From Marivivens aquimaris (GTDB taxonomy: Bacteria > Pseudomonadota > Alphaproteobacteria > Rhodobacterales > Rhodobacteraceae), in contig NZ_JADBGB010000006.1 in NCBI RefSeq assembly GCF_015220045.1, forward strand, positions 1 to 64,000: DNA of 64,000 nucleotides, given 5' to 3'. Below, in pieces: positions 16,669 through 24,916 of the stretch (position 1 is its first letter; the number at the start of each line of letters is the position of its first letter). Made by a program: the position numbers and the translations under genes. The notes under the pieces are model-generated. The model ran no database searches. It saw nothing but the letters and a program-made list of their open reading frames with translations, and was not told the DNA's origin.

Positions 16669-19600
16669 ATGAACGCTCACCCCCATTCCGCCCCGTTTGC
16701 GCCCGAGGCCCCTGCCCTGCCTGATGCTTCGCGCTTCGCCCACAACCTGATCCAGGCTGCGAGAACCCTCGTCCCCCTGTTCGAGGCCGGCAGGTCCATC
16801 GACGCTGCCGCGCTGCGCGCCGCGATGGAAGATGCCTTCGGCGCCAGCGACGCCAGCGGTGCCTGGGTCTGGAAAGATGCCTACGAGGCCGCCGAGACCG
16901 CCCAGATCCTGATGCTCTCGCGCTACGGCGCGTTGATGCAGCGACAGGCACCCTCGCCGCAGGCCTTCCTCACCATGATCGAACGCCTCGCCGGTCTGGC
17001 ACCGTCCCAAACACGGCGCTCCGAAGACAGTGTCCGTCTGCAGCAATTCTCAACGCCTTTGCCGCTCGCCGCTATCGTCGCACAGGCGGCGGAGTTTCGG
17101 GATGACGACCTGGTGCTCGAGCCCTCGGCCGGCACCGGCATGCTGGCGGGTTTCGCCCGAATTGCAGACGCGCGCCTGGCGCTGAATGAACTCGCCGAAA
17201 CGCGACGCGCCCTGCTGGAAAACCTGTTCCCCGATGCCGCCGTATCAGGCCACGACGCCGCCTCGATCGACGATCGGCTCGACCGCTCGATCACGCCCTC
17301 GGTCATCGTGATGAACCCGCCCTTCTCCGCTGCGAACCATGTTGAAGGCCGGTTCCACCAAGCAACCAGTCAGCACGTTCTGTCCGCCTTGGCACGCCTT
17401 TCGCCGGGCGCACGCCTTGTCCTCATCACTGGCGAAAGCTTCCGACCCTCGACGAAATCCTTCCAGTCGACGTTTCAGCGGATTGGCCAAAGCGCTGAAG
17501 TGGTGTTCTCCGCTGCCATCGACGGCAAGGTCTTCGCACGGCATGGCACCACGATCGACACGCGGCTGACGGTAATCGACAAGCGTGTAGTCTACGAAAG
17601 CGAGACCGCACCTGTCGACAACGCGACCACCTACCATCCGATCTGCGCGACAACGGCCGATCTTCTCAACGCGGTGCTGACCCACTGCCCGGAGCGCCGC
17701 AGCCCCCCACCCTGCCCAACAACATCGGCCCTCTCGGACCCGTCTCGGCCAACCCGCACCAACCTCCATGCCCTGCGCAATGCCGCCCGCAGAGAAAGCC
17801 GTGCGCTGGCTGCAGATCGCGCCAAACATCCCTTTGATGAAATCGAGACGACCACGCTCGACTACCTGCCGCAAGCCTGGACCGAACCCGACGGTGCGCT
17901 GCAGGACACGGTCTACGAGGCCTATGACCTTCAGACGATCCGGATCGACGGCGCGGCTGAACATCCGACCGCGCTGGTGCAATCCGCCGCCATGGCCTCG
18001 GTCCCGCCGCCAGTGCCGACCTACCGCCCGCTCCTGCCGAAGAGCATCGTCGCGGACGGCCTTCTCTCCGCACCGCAACTCGAAAGCGTCATCTACGCGG
18101 GCAATGCGCATCAGACGCATCTCAAGGGCTGGTTCAAGCGCGGCGAGATCGAAGGCCAGCTCATGGCAGCGGCCGAGGAGGACGAAGGCGCCTTCCGCCT
18201 GCGCAAGGGTTGGTTCCTCGGTGATGGTACCGGCTGCGGCAAGGGGCGGCAGGTCGCGGGCATCATCCTCGACAACTGGCTGCAGGGACGACGCCGGGCT
18301 GTGTGGGTCTCCAAGAGCGACAAGCTCATCGAGGATGCGCGGCGCGACTGGATGGCACTCGGGGGGCGCGAAAGCGATATCGTTCCACTCTCGAAGTTCC
18401 GTCAGGGCGGCGACATCAGGCTTCCCGAAGGCATCCTTTTCGTCACCTATGCCACGCTGCGCTCAGCCGAACGCGAGGGCAAAGCCTCCCGCCTCGACCA
18501 GGTGACGTCCTGGCTCGGCGAAGGGTTCGATGGGGTCATTGCTTTTGATGAAAGCCACGCCATGGCGAATGCCGCCGGCGAAAAGTCCGACCGTGGCGAC
18601 AAGAAGGCGTCCCAGCAGGGCCTCGCTGGCCTCGCACTGCAGAACGCCGTGCCAGATGCCCGCGTGCTCTACGTCTCGGCCACTGGCGCGACGGTCGTCG
18701 GCAATCTCGCCTATGCTTCGCGGCTTGGCCTTTGGGGCACCGGGGATTTCCCCTTCATGACACGGGCCGAATTCGTTGCCGCGATGGAGGCTGGGGGAAT
18801 TGCGGCCATGGAAATGATCTCGCGTGACCTGAAGGCGCTCGGGCTATATCTCGCGCGGTCCCTCTCCTATGCCGGGGTCGAGTACGAGATGCTGGTGCAT
18901 GAGCTGACACCTGCCCAAGTCGCGATCTACGACAGCTACGCCGATGCCTATCAGATCATTCACACCAACTTGGAGGCGGCGCTTCAGGCGTCGGGTATTT
19001 CCTCCGAGACGGACACCTTGAATGCCCAGGCGAAATCCGCCGCGCGCTCGGCCTTCGAGAGCAACAAGCAGCGCTTCTTTAACCATCTCATCACCGCCAT
19101 GAAATGCCCCTCGCTGATCCGCTCTATCGAGGCGGACCTCGCTGCGGGGCATTCGGCGGTGATCCAGGTGGTCTCGACCAGCGAGGCGGTCATGGAGCGT
19201 CGCCTCGAAGAGATCCCACCCTCGGAATGGGACGATCTGCAGGTCGATTTTACGCCAAGGGAGAACATCATGGACTACCTGATGCATTCTTTCCCGACGC
19301 AGCTCTTCGAGCCCTACACCGACGAGAACGGCGATCTGCGCTCGCGCCCCGCCCTCGATGGCGATGGCAATCCGATCATCTGCCGAGAGGCAGAGCGGCG
19401 GCGGGACGATCTTGTCGAGCATCTTGGTGCCCTCGCCCCGGTGCAGGGCGCGCTCGACCAGATCCTCTGGCATTTCGGTGCGGACGCCGTGGCCGAGGTC
19501 ACGGGGCGCAAGCGGCGCATCGTGAAAACGCCTGAGGGGCGGCTCAAGGTTGAGAACCGCCCCGCCTCGTCGAACCTGGGAGAAACCCAAGCCTTCATGG

Positions 19601-21060
19601 ATGATGCCAAGCGCATCCTGATCTTCTCTGATGCGGGTGGCACCGGACGCAGCTATCACGCCGATCTGGGGGCCAAGAACCAGCGCCTCCGGGTGCATTA
19701 CCTGCTGGAGCCCGGCTGGAAGGCCGACAATGCGATCCAGGGGCTGGGGCGCACCAATCGGACCAATCAGGCGCAGCCGCCGCTCTTTCGCCCCGTGGCG
19801 ACCAATGTGAAAGGTGAGAAGCGGTTTCTCTCCACCATCGCGCGCCGCCTCGACACGCTCGGGGCGATTACCAAGGGACAGCGCGAGACCGGCGGTCAGA
19901 ACATGTTCCGCGCAGAGGACAACCTCGAGAGTCCCTACGCGCGGGCGGCGTTACGGCAGTTCTTCTACAAGCTGCGCGCGGGCAAGATCGAGGCCTGTTC
20001 CTACGCGAAGTTCCAGGAGATGACCGGCCTGACGCTTGATGAGGCGGATGGCACGATGAAAGAAAACCTGCCGCCGATCCAGCAGTTCCTGAACCGCTGT
20101 CTGGCACTTCGCATCGACATGCAGGACGCGATTTTCGAGGCCTTCGGCGGGTTTCTTTCGGCCATCATCGAGGACGCGCGCCAGGCGGGCACGCTCGATG
20201 TAGGCCTTGAGACGCTCAAGGCCGAGAAATTCGTGATCACCGACCGGAAGGTGATCTTCGAGCATGAGGCGACCGGGGCAACGGCGACCGCGCTCACCGT
20301 CGAGCGCACGGATCGCAACGATCCGCTGGCCCTGCCTCGCGTCAAAGCCATCTGCGCCGATACAAAAGGCGCCACGCTCTGCTGGAACACCTCCTCCAAA
20401 CGCGCGGCGCTGATGGTGAAAGCGCCGGCCTTCATGGACGAGGATGGTGTGCCGATCCTGCGGGTGAAACTGCTACGACCCATGACGACCGAGATCCTCG
20501 CGCTTTCCGAGTTCTCTAAATCGCACTGGGAAGAGATCGATGATGCGGTGTTCGAACAGCTCTGGCGGGCCGAGGTTGACGCAGTGCCGGAGTTTACGAC
20601 ATCCAAGATCACGCTGATCTGCGGGTTGCTCCTGCCGATCTGGGACCGGCTGCCCGCCGATAACATGCGCATCTATCGGCTGCAGACCGAGGATGGGGAA
20701 CGTGCCATCGGCCGTCTGGTCAGCCAGGAGCAGCTTCTCAATGTCTACGCGCGGCTCGGGCTGGACTGCCAGATCGAGATGACGCCGGAGGAGGTGTTCG
20801 GCGCGGTGATGGAGGCCAAGACGACCCTGAGCCTCCTTGGCGGCTACCAACTGCGCCGCTCTATTGTCATGGGACAGCCGAGGCTCGAGCTGATCGGCGC
20901 ATCGGGCGCGGCGCTGCCCGGTTTGAAGGCGATGGGCTGTTTCACCGAGGTGATCCAGTGGAAGACGCGTGTGTTCATCCCGGTAGATGGTACCGAGATG
21001 CTCGCGCGTGTCCTCGCCCAGCACCCAGTTGGCGCCAGCGCCGCGGAGGCCGCCGCATGA
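16669..21060 (+). CDS. Strawberry-notch family methyltransferase-helicase
   Basis: A 1,463-residue fusion. Residues about 100-330 form a class I SAM-dependent methyltransferase: motif I LEPSAGTGMLAGFA and catalytic VIVMNPPFS, the NPPF signature of adenine-N6 methylases. Residues about 430-1,150 form a strawberry-notch/SF2 helicase: GDGTGCGKGRQVAGII (Walker A-like), IAFDESHAMANAAGE (DExH box), a C-terminal AAA-like half (SDAGGTGRSYHADL) and motif VI LGRTNRTNQAQPPL. The last 300 residues have no recognised domain. The start MNAHPHSAPF has GGAGATTGCCG upstream. The following Toprim gene overlaps by 4 nt, so they form one operon. Such genes are common on large alphaproteobacterial plasmids and phages; helping the incoming DNA evade restriction, or remodelling it, is plausible but unproven. 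Confidence 0.88.
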   Translation: MNAHPHSAPFAPEAPALPDASRFAHNLIQAARTLVPLFEAGRSIDAAALRAAMEDAFGASDASGAWVWKDAYEAAETAQILMLSRYGALMQRQAPSPQAFLTMIERLAGLAPSQTRRSEDSVRLQQFSTPLPLAAIVAQAAEFRDDDLVLEPSAGTGMLAGFARIADARLALNELAETRRALLENLFPDAAVSGHDAASIDDRLDRSITPSVIVMNPPFSAANHVEGRFHQATSQHVLSALARLSPGARLVLITGESFRPSTKSFQSTFQRIGQSAEVVFSAAIDGKVFARHGTTIDTRLTVIDKRVVYESETAPVDNATTYHPICATTADLLNAVLTHCPERRSPPPCPTTSALSDPSRPTRTNLHALRNAARRESRALAADRAKHPFDEIETTTLDYLPQAWTEPDGALQDTVYEAYDLQTIRIDGAAEHPTALVQSAAMASVPPPVPTYRPLLPKSIVADGLLSAPQLESVIYAGNAHQTHLKGWFKRGEIEGQLMAAAEEDEGAFRLRKGWFLGDGTGCGKGRQVAGIILDNWLQGRRRAVWVSKSDKLIEDARRDWMALGGRESDIVPLSKFRQGGDIRLPEGILFVTYATLRSAEREGKASRLDQVTSWLGEGFDGVIAFDESHAMANAAGEKSDRGDKKASQQGLAGLALQNAVPDARVLYVSATGATVVGNLAYASRLGLWGTGDFPFMTRAEFVAAMEAGGIAAMEMISRDLKALGLYLARSLSYAGVEYEMLVHELTPAQVAIYDSYADAYQIIHTNLEAALQASGISSETDTLNAQAKSAARSAFESNKQRFFNHLITAMKCPSLIRSIEADLAAGHSAVIQVVSTSEAVMERRLEEIPPSEWDDLQVDFTPRENIMDYLMHSFPTQLFEPYTDENGDLRSRPALDGDGNPIICREAERRRDDLVEHLGALAPVQGALDQILWHFGADAVAEVTGRKRRIVKTPEGRLKVENRPASSNLGETQAFMDDAKRILIFSDAGGTGRSYHADLGAKNQRLRVHYLLEPGWKADNAIQGLGRTNRTNQAQPPLFRPVATNVKGEKRFLSTIARRLDTLGAITKGQRETGGQNMFRAEDNLESPYARAALRQFFYKLRAGKIEACSYAKFQEMTGLTLDEADGTMKENLPPIQQFLNRCLALRIDMQDAIFEAFGGFLSAIIEDARQAGTLDVGLETLKAEKFVITDRKVIFEHEATGATATALTVERTDRNDPLALPRVKAICADTKGATLCWNTSSKRAALMVKAPAFMDEDGVPILRVKLLRPMTTEILALSEFSKSHWEEIDDAVFEQLWRAEVDAVPEFTTSKITLICGLLLPIWDRLPADNMRIYRLQTEDGERAIGRLVSQEQLLNVYARLGLDCQIEMTPEEVFGAVMEAKTTLSLLGGYQLRRSIVMGQPRLELIGASGAALPGLKAMGCFTEVIQWKTRVFIPVDGTEMLARVLAQHPVGASAAEAAA

Positions 21061-22103
21061 GCGCGCGGCACAGCATCGCGGACCTCTCGGCCGATCTGGC
21101 AGACCGCGCCGAGAGTTTCTGCCGCCAGTATTTCCCCGCGGGACGCAAGCAGGGCAACTATTGGCAGGTCGGCGATACCTCGGGCGCCAAGGGTCAGAGC
21201 CTTGCCATCCGGCTGCGGGCGCAGGGCGGTCGTAAAGCCGGGTCCTGGCAGGATTTCGCGACCGGTGAGTATGGCGACTTGATAGACCTGCTGCAGGAAC
21301 GGCTCGGGTCGGTCACGCTCAAGGAAACGCTGAGGGAGGCCCGGTCTTTCCTCGGCGAGGCCCCCTGCCCCACCGTACCTCGTGAAACCCAAAGAGCTGA
21401 GCGCCCGAATGCAGATTCCAGCAAACGCATCGCGCGGGCGCGCAAACTCTTTGCCGCTGGCAAGCCGGTCCTGGGCACCTTGGCTGCCACCTATCTGCAA
21501 ACTCGCGGGATAACACGGCTTGGACCTGCCCTGCGCTTTCACCCCCGGGTTTTTTTGTGGCAAGGCGAGGACGACTTCGATCTGCCGCAAAAGGCCCCTG
21601 CCCTGCTCGCGAAGATCAGCGACAATCGGGGCCAGATCACCGGATGCGCGCGCACCTATCTCGACCTGTCCACCGGCGGTTTGGCCGAGATCGAAAGTTC
21701 GAAACGGATCCTGGGGCAGCTGCAAGGCCATGCCATCCGTTTCTGGTCCGGCTCACCTCGCAGCGATCTCATCGTCGGCGAAGGTCTTGAGAATACCCTC
21801 TCGGTCGGCACCGCTCTCCCGGAGTTCGACCTCGCCTCCTGTCTCACCGCCACCCATCTCGGCCTCTTCATCCCGCCGCCGGGCATCAAGCGCATCTGGA
21901 TCGCGCGGGACAATGACGAGGCAGGACGCAACGCATCAATGAGATTGCGTAACCAACTGGAATCGCTCGGAATTACCTGTGGTGAACTCGTGTCGCGTTT
22001 GGGCGATTTCAACGACGATCTGCTGGCTTTCGGCAGAGATGCGCTGCGCGGGTCCCTGCTCGAGGCCATGAAAGCACAAGGTCTGGAGATCGAGGACGAA
22101 TGA
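21057..22103 (+). CDS. Toprim-domain protein (primase-like, DUF7146 type)
   Basis: A 348-residue protein. The N-terminal 100 residues (CRQYFPAGRKQGNYWQVGD, then SWQDFATGEYGDLIDLL) resemble plasmid/phage primase-like zinc-finger or DUF7146 regions but lack obvious zinc-binding cysteines. The C-terminal Toprim fold has the acidic Glu in LIVGEGLENTLSVGTA and the DxD-like IARDNDEAGRNA. Toprim domains act in primases, topoisomerases and nucleases. Its ATGA overlap with the strawberry-notch gene argues for joint action, for example second-strand synthesis after entry. That role is inference. Confidence 0.8.
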   Translation: MSARHSIADLSADLADRAESFCRQYFPAGRKQGNYWQVGDTSGAKGQSLAIRLRAQGGRKAGSWQDFATGEYGDLIDLLQERLGSVTLKETLREARSFLGEAPCPTVPRETQRAERPNADSSKRIARARKLFAAGKPVLGTLAATYLQTRGITRLGPALRFHPRVFLWQGEDDFDLPQKAPALLAKISDNRGQITGCARTYLDLSTGGLAEIESSKRILGQLQGHAIRFWSGSPRSDLIVGEGLENTLSVGTALPEFDLASCLTATHLGLFIPPPGIKRIWIARDNDEAGRNASMRLRNQLESLGITCGELVSRLGDFNDDLLAFGRDALRGSLLEAMKAQGLEIEDE

Positions 22104-22149
22104 GCGCGAACCTCCCCGGGGATGTCCGACAGGGCAAAGGTTCCGCCGG

Positions 22150-22388
22150 TTCGATCTGATCCCGTTTGGAAAAGGGGAGCGATGGACCGGCGGGTCGGGG
22201 CTGAGTGCCCCTCGCCCGGGCAGCAATGCGCCGCTACCCGGAAAATTCCCCTGAGCCTGCGGCTCATTCCTCGCGGAGACAATTTTCCGGCCCGCGGCGC
22301 ATTCTCCGCTTCGCTCCGATCCTGACGGATGCGGCCCGGTCGCCGCCGGTCCTGGTATCGCCCCATCCAAATCGGGTCAGATCAAACA
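22150..22388. promoter_or_regulatory. Large nested inverted repeat upstream of the DUF2493 gene
   Basis: Four nested stems share one centre. The outer imperfect arms (about 22153-22200 and 22338-22388) share GATCTGA, CCCG, TTGGA, GGGG, GCGAT and GGACCGGCGG in order. Inside these, AATGCGCCGC (22225-22234) pairs with GCGGCGCATT (22294-22303), then CCGGAAAATT (22238-22247) with AATTTTCCGG (22281-22290), and at the tip TGAGCC-TGC-GGCTCA (22252-22266). It ends 13 bp before the coding start. No open frame crosses it with conviction. It may be a folded 5' leader or a single-strand promoter. Confidence 0.7.
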
Positions 22389-22401
22389 GAGGAACCAGCC
22401 A

Positions 22402-23313
22402 ATGCCCCATCAGACAGACATCCAAGAGGAAACCGGCGTGACCTCCGCCATCCTCGACCACCTCGCACTTCACGGTGCAACGCCTGGGCCCGGCGAGACC
22501 GATCATCGCCCCCTGCCCCAGCCCGACGAGGTCGAACTCGCCATGGCGACGCTCTTTGACACCACCATTGGCCTTCTCACCGGCAGCCAGTTGGAAGACA
22601 ATCTCGAAGAGATGCTCTGGTCCCTCACCTCGATCTTCCATCGCCGGCTCACCCATATCCAGAAGCTCCTCGATGACAACGAATTCGAGGTCCGGGAAAG
22701 TCTGGCCATCCAGGACGGTTCCGAGGTCGCCTCGGTCGAACTCGAGCGCCTCCAGATGATCGGGCTGAAGCTCTGGGACCATCGCGACGCCTTCGAACAA
22801 ATGCGCGATCTGGCCGTGGACCACTTCTCTGCCGCCACCGGCTCTCCTTGGTTGCCCCGCACCGGATCACGCGTCTCGCATCGCGGCCTCACCTCCGCCG
22901 TGGTGGACAGTCGGGCCTATCTCTCGGCCAAGCGCCGCAAGGAGACCGAAGTGCACTGCCCCGAAGGCACGCGGATTGCGTTTTCGGGCGGGGACTATCA
23001 GGCCTACGATCTGATCTGGTCTGTCCTCGATGCCACCCATGCCAAATACCCCGACATGGTGCTCCTGCACGGTGGCACGCCCAAGGGCGCCGAGATGATC
23101 GCCGCCCGTTGGGCAGATACTCGAGGCGTCACCCAAGTGGTCTTCAAGCCCGACTGGAAGAGCCACGGCAAGGCTGCCCCCTTCAAGCGCAACGACAAGA
23201 TGCTTGAGACGATGCCGCAGGGGCTGATCGCCACGCCCGGCTCGGGTATCACCGAGAACATCGTCGACAAGGCCCGCAAGCTCGGGATCCGCATCAAGAG
23301 GATCGGGGCTTAG
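22402..23313 (+). CDS. DUF2493 (YspA-type SLOG) protein
   Basis: A 303-residue protein. The N-terminal 190 residues are helical and unassigned. The C-terminus (about residues 190-300) is a YspA-like SLOG domain: RIAFSGGDYQAYDLIWSVLD, then MVLLHGGTPKGAEMIAARWA and VVFKPDWKSHGKAAPFKRN, with DKMLETMPQGLIATPGSGIT. SLOG domains bind nucleotides or nucleotide-derived ligands, and many work in stress or immunity. The gene directly follows the large nested hairpin. The ATG at 22402 has AGAGGAACC upstream. The ligand is unknown. Confidence 0.8.
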   Translation: MPHQTDIQEETGVTSAILDHLALHGATPGPGETDHRPLPQPDEVELAMATLFDTTIGLLTGSQLEDNLEEMLWSLTSIFHRRLTHIQKLLDDNEFEVRESLAIQDGSEVASVELERLQMIGLKLWDHRDAFEQMRDLAVDHFSAATGSPWLPRTGSRVSHRGLTSAVVDSRAYLSAKRRKETEVHCPEGTRIAFSGGDYQAYDLIWSVLDATHAKYPDMVLLHGGTPKGAEMIAARWADTRGVTQVVFKPDWKSHGKAAPFKRNDKMLETMPQGLIATPGSGITENIVDKARKLGIRIKRIGA

Positions 23314-23434
23314 GCCCCGGTTCTACAATGACATCAGTCAGAGCCCCCTGTGCGGTTCGCTCTATGAGTTCGCAGAGGTGCGCAGTTCTGCGGGATTTGG
23401 TCTGTCAGACTGCTGAGTGTGCGGATGAGGATTT

Positions 23435-23770
23435 CTAGCTGGCCGCTGTCGCGGGACTTCCTGCAGCCTCGTGACGCTCTCGCCGTCCCGCGATCAGCGG
23501 GATGTTCGCCGAATGGCACCCCATGTCGGCCAGGAAACCGACCAATCCGACGATCGTCTTGAACTCGCGCAACTTGAAGACGCTACGGCTCGTGACAAGC
23601 ATCTTCGCGTCTTGGCCATCCTCCGTCACCGCGTGCACGACCCAAGAGCCATACCAACTGTTGTGGCGCTTCTCGGCAGTCTGGTTGCAGATCACCTCGA
23701 TGAGGTAGCCACTTGAGAGCAGATCGCGCAGGCCATCCTCGGTGACCACGTTCGGTGTTGCGCCGTCCAA
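23435..23770 (-). CDS. Hypothetical protein, 111 aa
   Basis: A minus-strand frame with protein-like features: EDGLRDLLSSGYLIEVICNQ, SWYGSWVVHAVTEDGQDAKM and FKTIVGLVGFLADMGCHSAN. The start is a TTG at 23770 with GAGG upstream. It is the only minus-strand candidate between 11 and 28.8 kb and I recognise no domain. Its reading frame is more plausible than the opposite-strand frames, which are basic and low in complexity. The C-terminal Ala/Ser/Thr tail is unremarkable. Confidence 0.5.
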   Translation of the reverse strand: MDGATPNVVTEDGLRDLLSSGYLIEVICNQTAEKRHNSWYGSWVVHAVTEDGQDAKMLVTSRSVFKLREFKTIVGLVGFLADMGCHSANIPLIAGRRERHEAAGSPATAAS

Positions 23771-24185
23771 CTGTTTATCCTCTTCACTTATGCCGACATG
23801 TATCGGGATTGGAACGGGTCCGAGCTTCTACCTGATCTTCCGAGTCGCATGCGTCGTTGCTCAGTTTCGCGCTGCCATACGGGACATCCTCGAAGTTCGC
23901 AACGCGGCCGGGATTGAAGTCGTCGGGAAGAGATGCGCATGTCTTCGTCTTGGCATTTCATCTTCTCCAGCCTGTCAGATCGCTTTCTGCTTGAGGCCCC
24001 TGATGACCCGACCAAGGAACGGAACACGGGCCGGTGTCGCGTTGCGACGAGACGTGGCGTGTACCCAAAGAGAATGTGTGACTGTGCAACGATCGCTTTG
24101 GCGTTCTTGACTGTCGGCTGTTCCCCTACCTTCCTCCGTGGCCCCCGCGCTTCTCCCTTAGTCTGAGTTGCATGACATGCTGGTC

Positions 24186-24327
24186 GCAGCTGTCGTCCCG
24201 TCCACAAAGGTTGTCGCCGATCTTTTTCCCCTGACCCTGCGGGTCATTCCGCGCGGATCAAAAAGACCGGCGCCTGCCCCTCTCCGCTGCGCTTCGCCTT
24301 CGGTGTGGACGGGCCTTGGCCAGCTGC
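24186..24327. promoter_or_regulatory. Nested inverted repeat upstream of DUF736 gene, copy 1
   Basis: GCAGCTG (24186-24192) pairs with CAGCTGC (24321-24327), CCCGTCCACA (24197-24206) with TGTGGACGGG (24304-24313), GTCGCCGATCTTTTT (24213-24227) with AAAAAGACCGGCGCC (24260-24274, two mismatches), and the tip is TGACCC-TGC-GGGTCA (24232-24246). The tip and the following TTCCGCGCGG resemble the 22.25-kb element. It ends 39 bp before the start codon. Confidence 0.7.
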
Positions 24328-24366
24328 AAGGTGACCATCATTGCAACGCAAACAAGGAGAAGAGCA

Positions 24367-24705
24367 ATGACCACGAACTGCATCAAATTCACCAGCGCCG
24401 ACATCGAAACCGCCAAGGGCGTCGGCTCCATCTCGACCCTGACTTTTGATCTCGACATCACGGTCGAACCCGTCGCAAGCACGAACCCGATGGCCCCCAC
24501 GCACCGCGTCCTCGGCCGCTCCCCGCGCGGCAAACTGGTCGAGTGCGGCGGCATCTGGAAGAAGCAGAACAAGGAGACCGGCGCAGACTACTACACGCTG
24601 ACCATCCGCGACCACGGCTTCAACGCCAACCTCGGCAAGGCTGCGAACCAGGACGATCTGTCCCTGCAGGCCGTCATCCCCTGGGGGCCGAAAGACGCCG
24701 CTTGA
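24367..24705 (+). CDS. DUF736-like protein, copy 1
   Basis: A 112-residue all-beta protein. The pattern GSISTLTFDLDITVEPV, APTHRVLGRSP, GGIWKKQNKETGADYYTLTI matches DUF736, a small family found near plasmid transfer genes in Alphaproteobacteria; its fold may resemble a single-strand-binding OB fold, but this is not established. ATG 24367 follows AAGGAGAAGAGCA, a strong ribosome-binding site. The paralogue at 43208 differs by only a few residues (for example GAD/GTD near residue 75). Being next to the predicted oriT, it may protect or manage incoming single-stranded DNA; that is inference. Confidence 0.7.
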   Translation: MTTNCIKFTSADIETAKGVGSISTLTFDLDITVEPVASTNPMAPTHRVLGRSPRGKLVECGGIWKKQNKETGADYYTLTIRDHGFNANLGKAANQDDLSLQAVIPWGPKDAA

Positions 24706-24715
24706 TCTGAAGAAT

Positions 24716-24739
24716 TGGGCCCGACATCGTTCGGGCCCA
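24716..24739. terminator. Hairpin after DUF736 copy 1
   Basis: TGGGCCCGA (24716-24724) pairs perfectly with TCGGGCCCA (24731-24739) around a 6-nt loop. No T-run follows, so termination would be weak. It marks the left border of the repABC block. Confidence 0.5.
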
Positions 24740-24753
24740 GCACCCGCAAGTCG

Positions 24754-24773
24754 ATCTTGAACGCGTTCAAGAT
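24754..24773. promoter_or_regulatory. Candidate parS palindrome upstream of repA
   Basis: ATCTTGAACGCGTTCAAGAT is a perfect 20-bp palindrome in the repA leader. Its 18-bp core recurs once more in the window, inside repB at 27008-27025. Two identical palindromes within a repABC operon are what one expects of RepB-binding partition sites. Confidence 0.7.
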
Positions 24774-24916
24774 TAGATCGTTTTGCACCTCACCGCCTCT
24801 AATCATACTCCTGAATTCAGGTAGGCGCGTGGTATCTTCCAATTGCGCCCATAATAGTGCTACTATGAGTGGCGAAACGAGTCGAACTCGGAATCAACCG
24901 AAGTCGGGGCAGCGAT

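Larger units (their letters stand above)
24116..24705. repeat. DUF736 locus, direct-repeat copy 1
   Basis: About 590 bp (leader hairpin plus coding gene) repeated at 42954-43546 in the same orientation. The match begins around GGCTGTTC and stops at the end of the coding sequence; flanks differ. Between the copies lies the repABC/defence block of about 18.2 kb. The copies differ at scattered sites and in a short leader segment (24328-24347 against 43166-43186), so the duplication is not recent. Confidence 0.85.

Noticed and set aside
23771..24115. Possible small genes in both directions before the DUF736 leader
   Set aside because: Frames are basic, cysteine-rich and without start-site support; no convincing gene.
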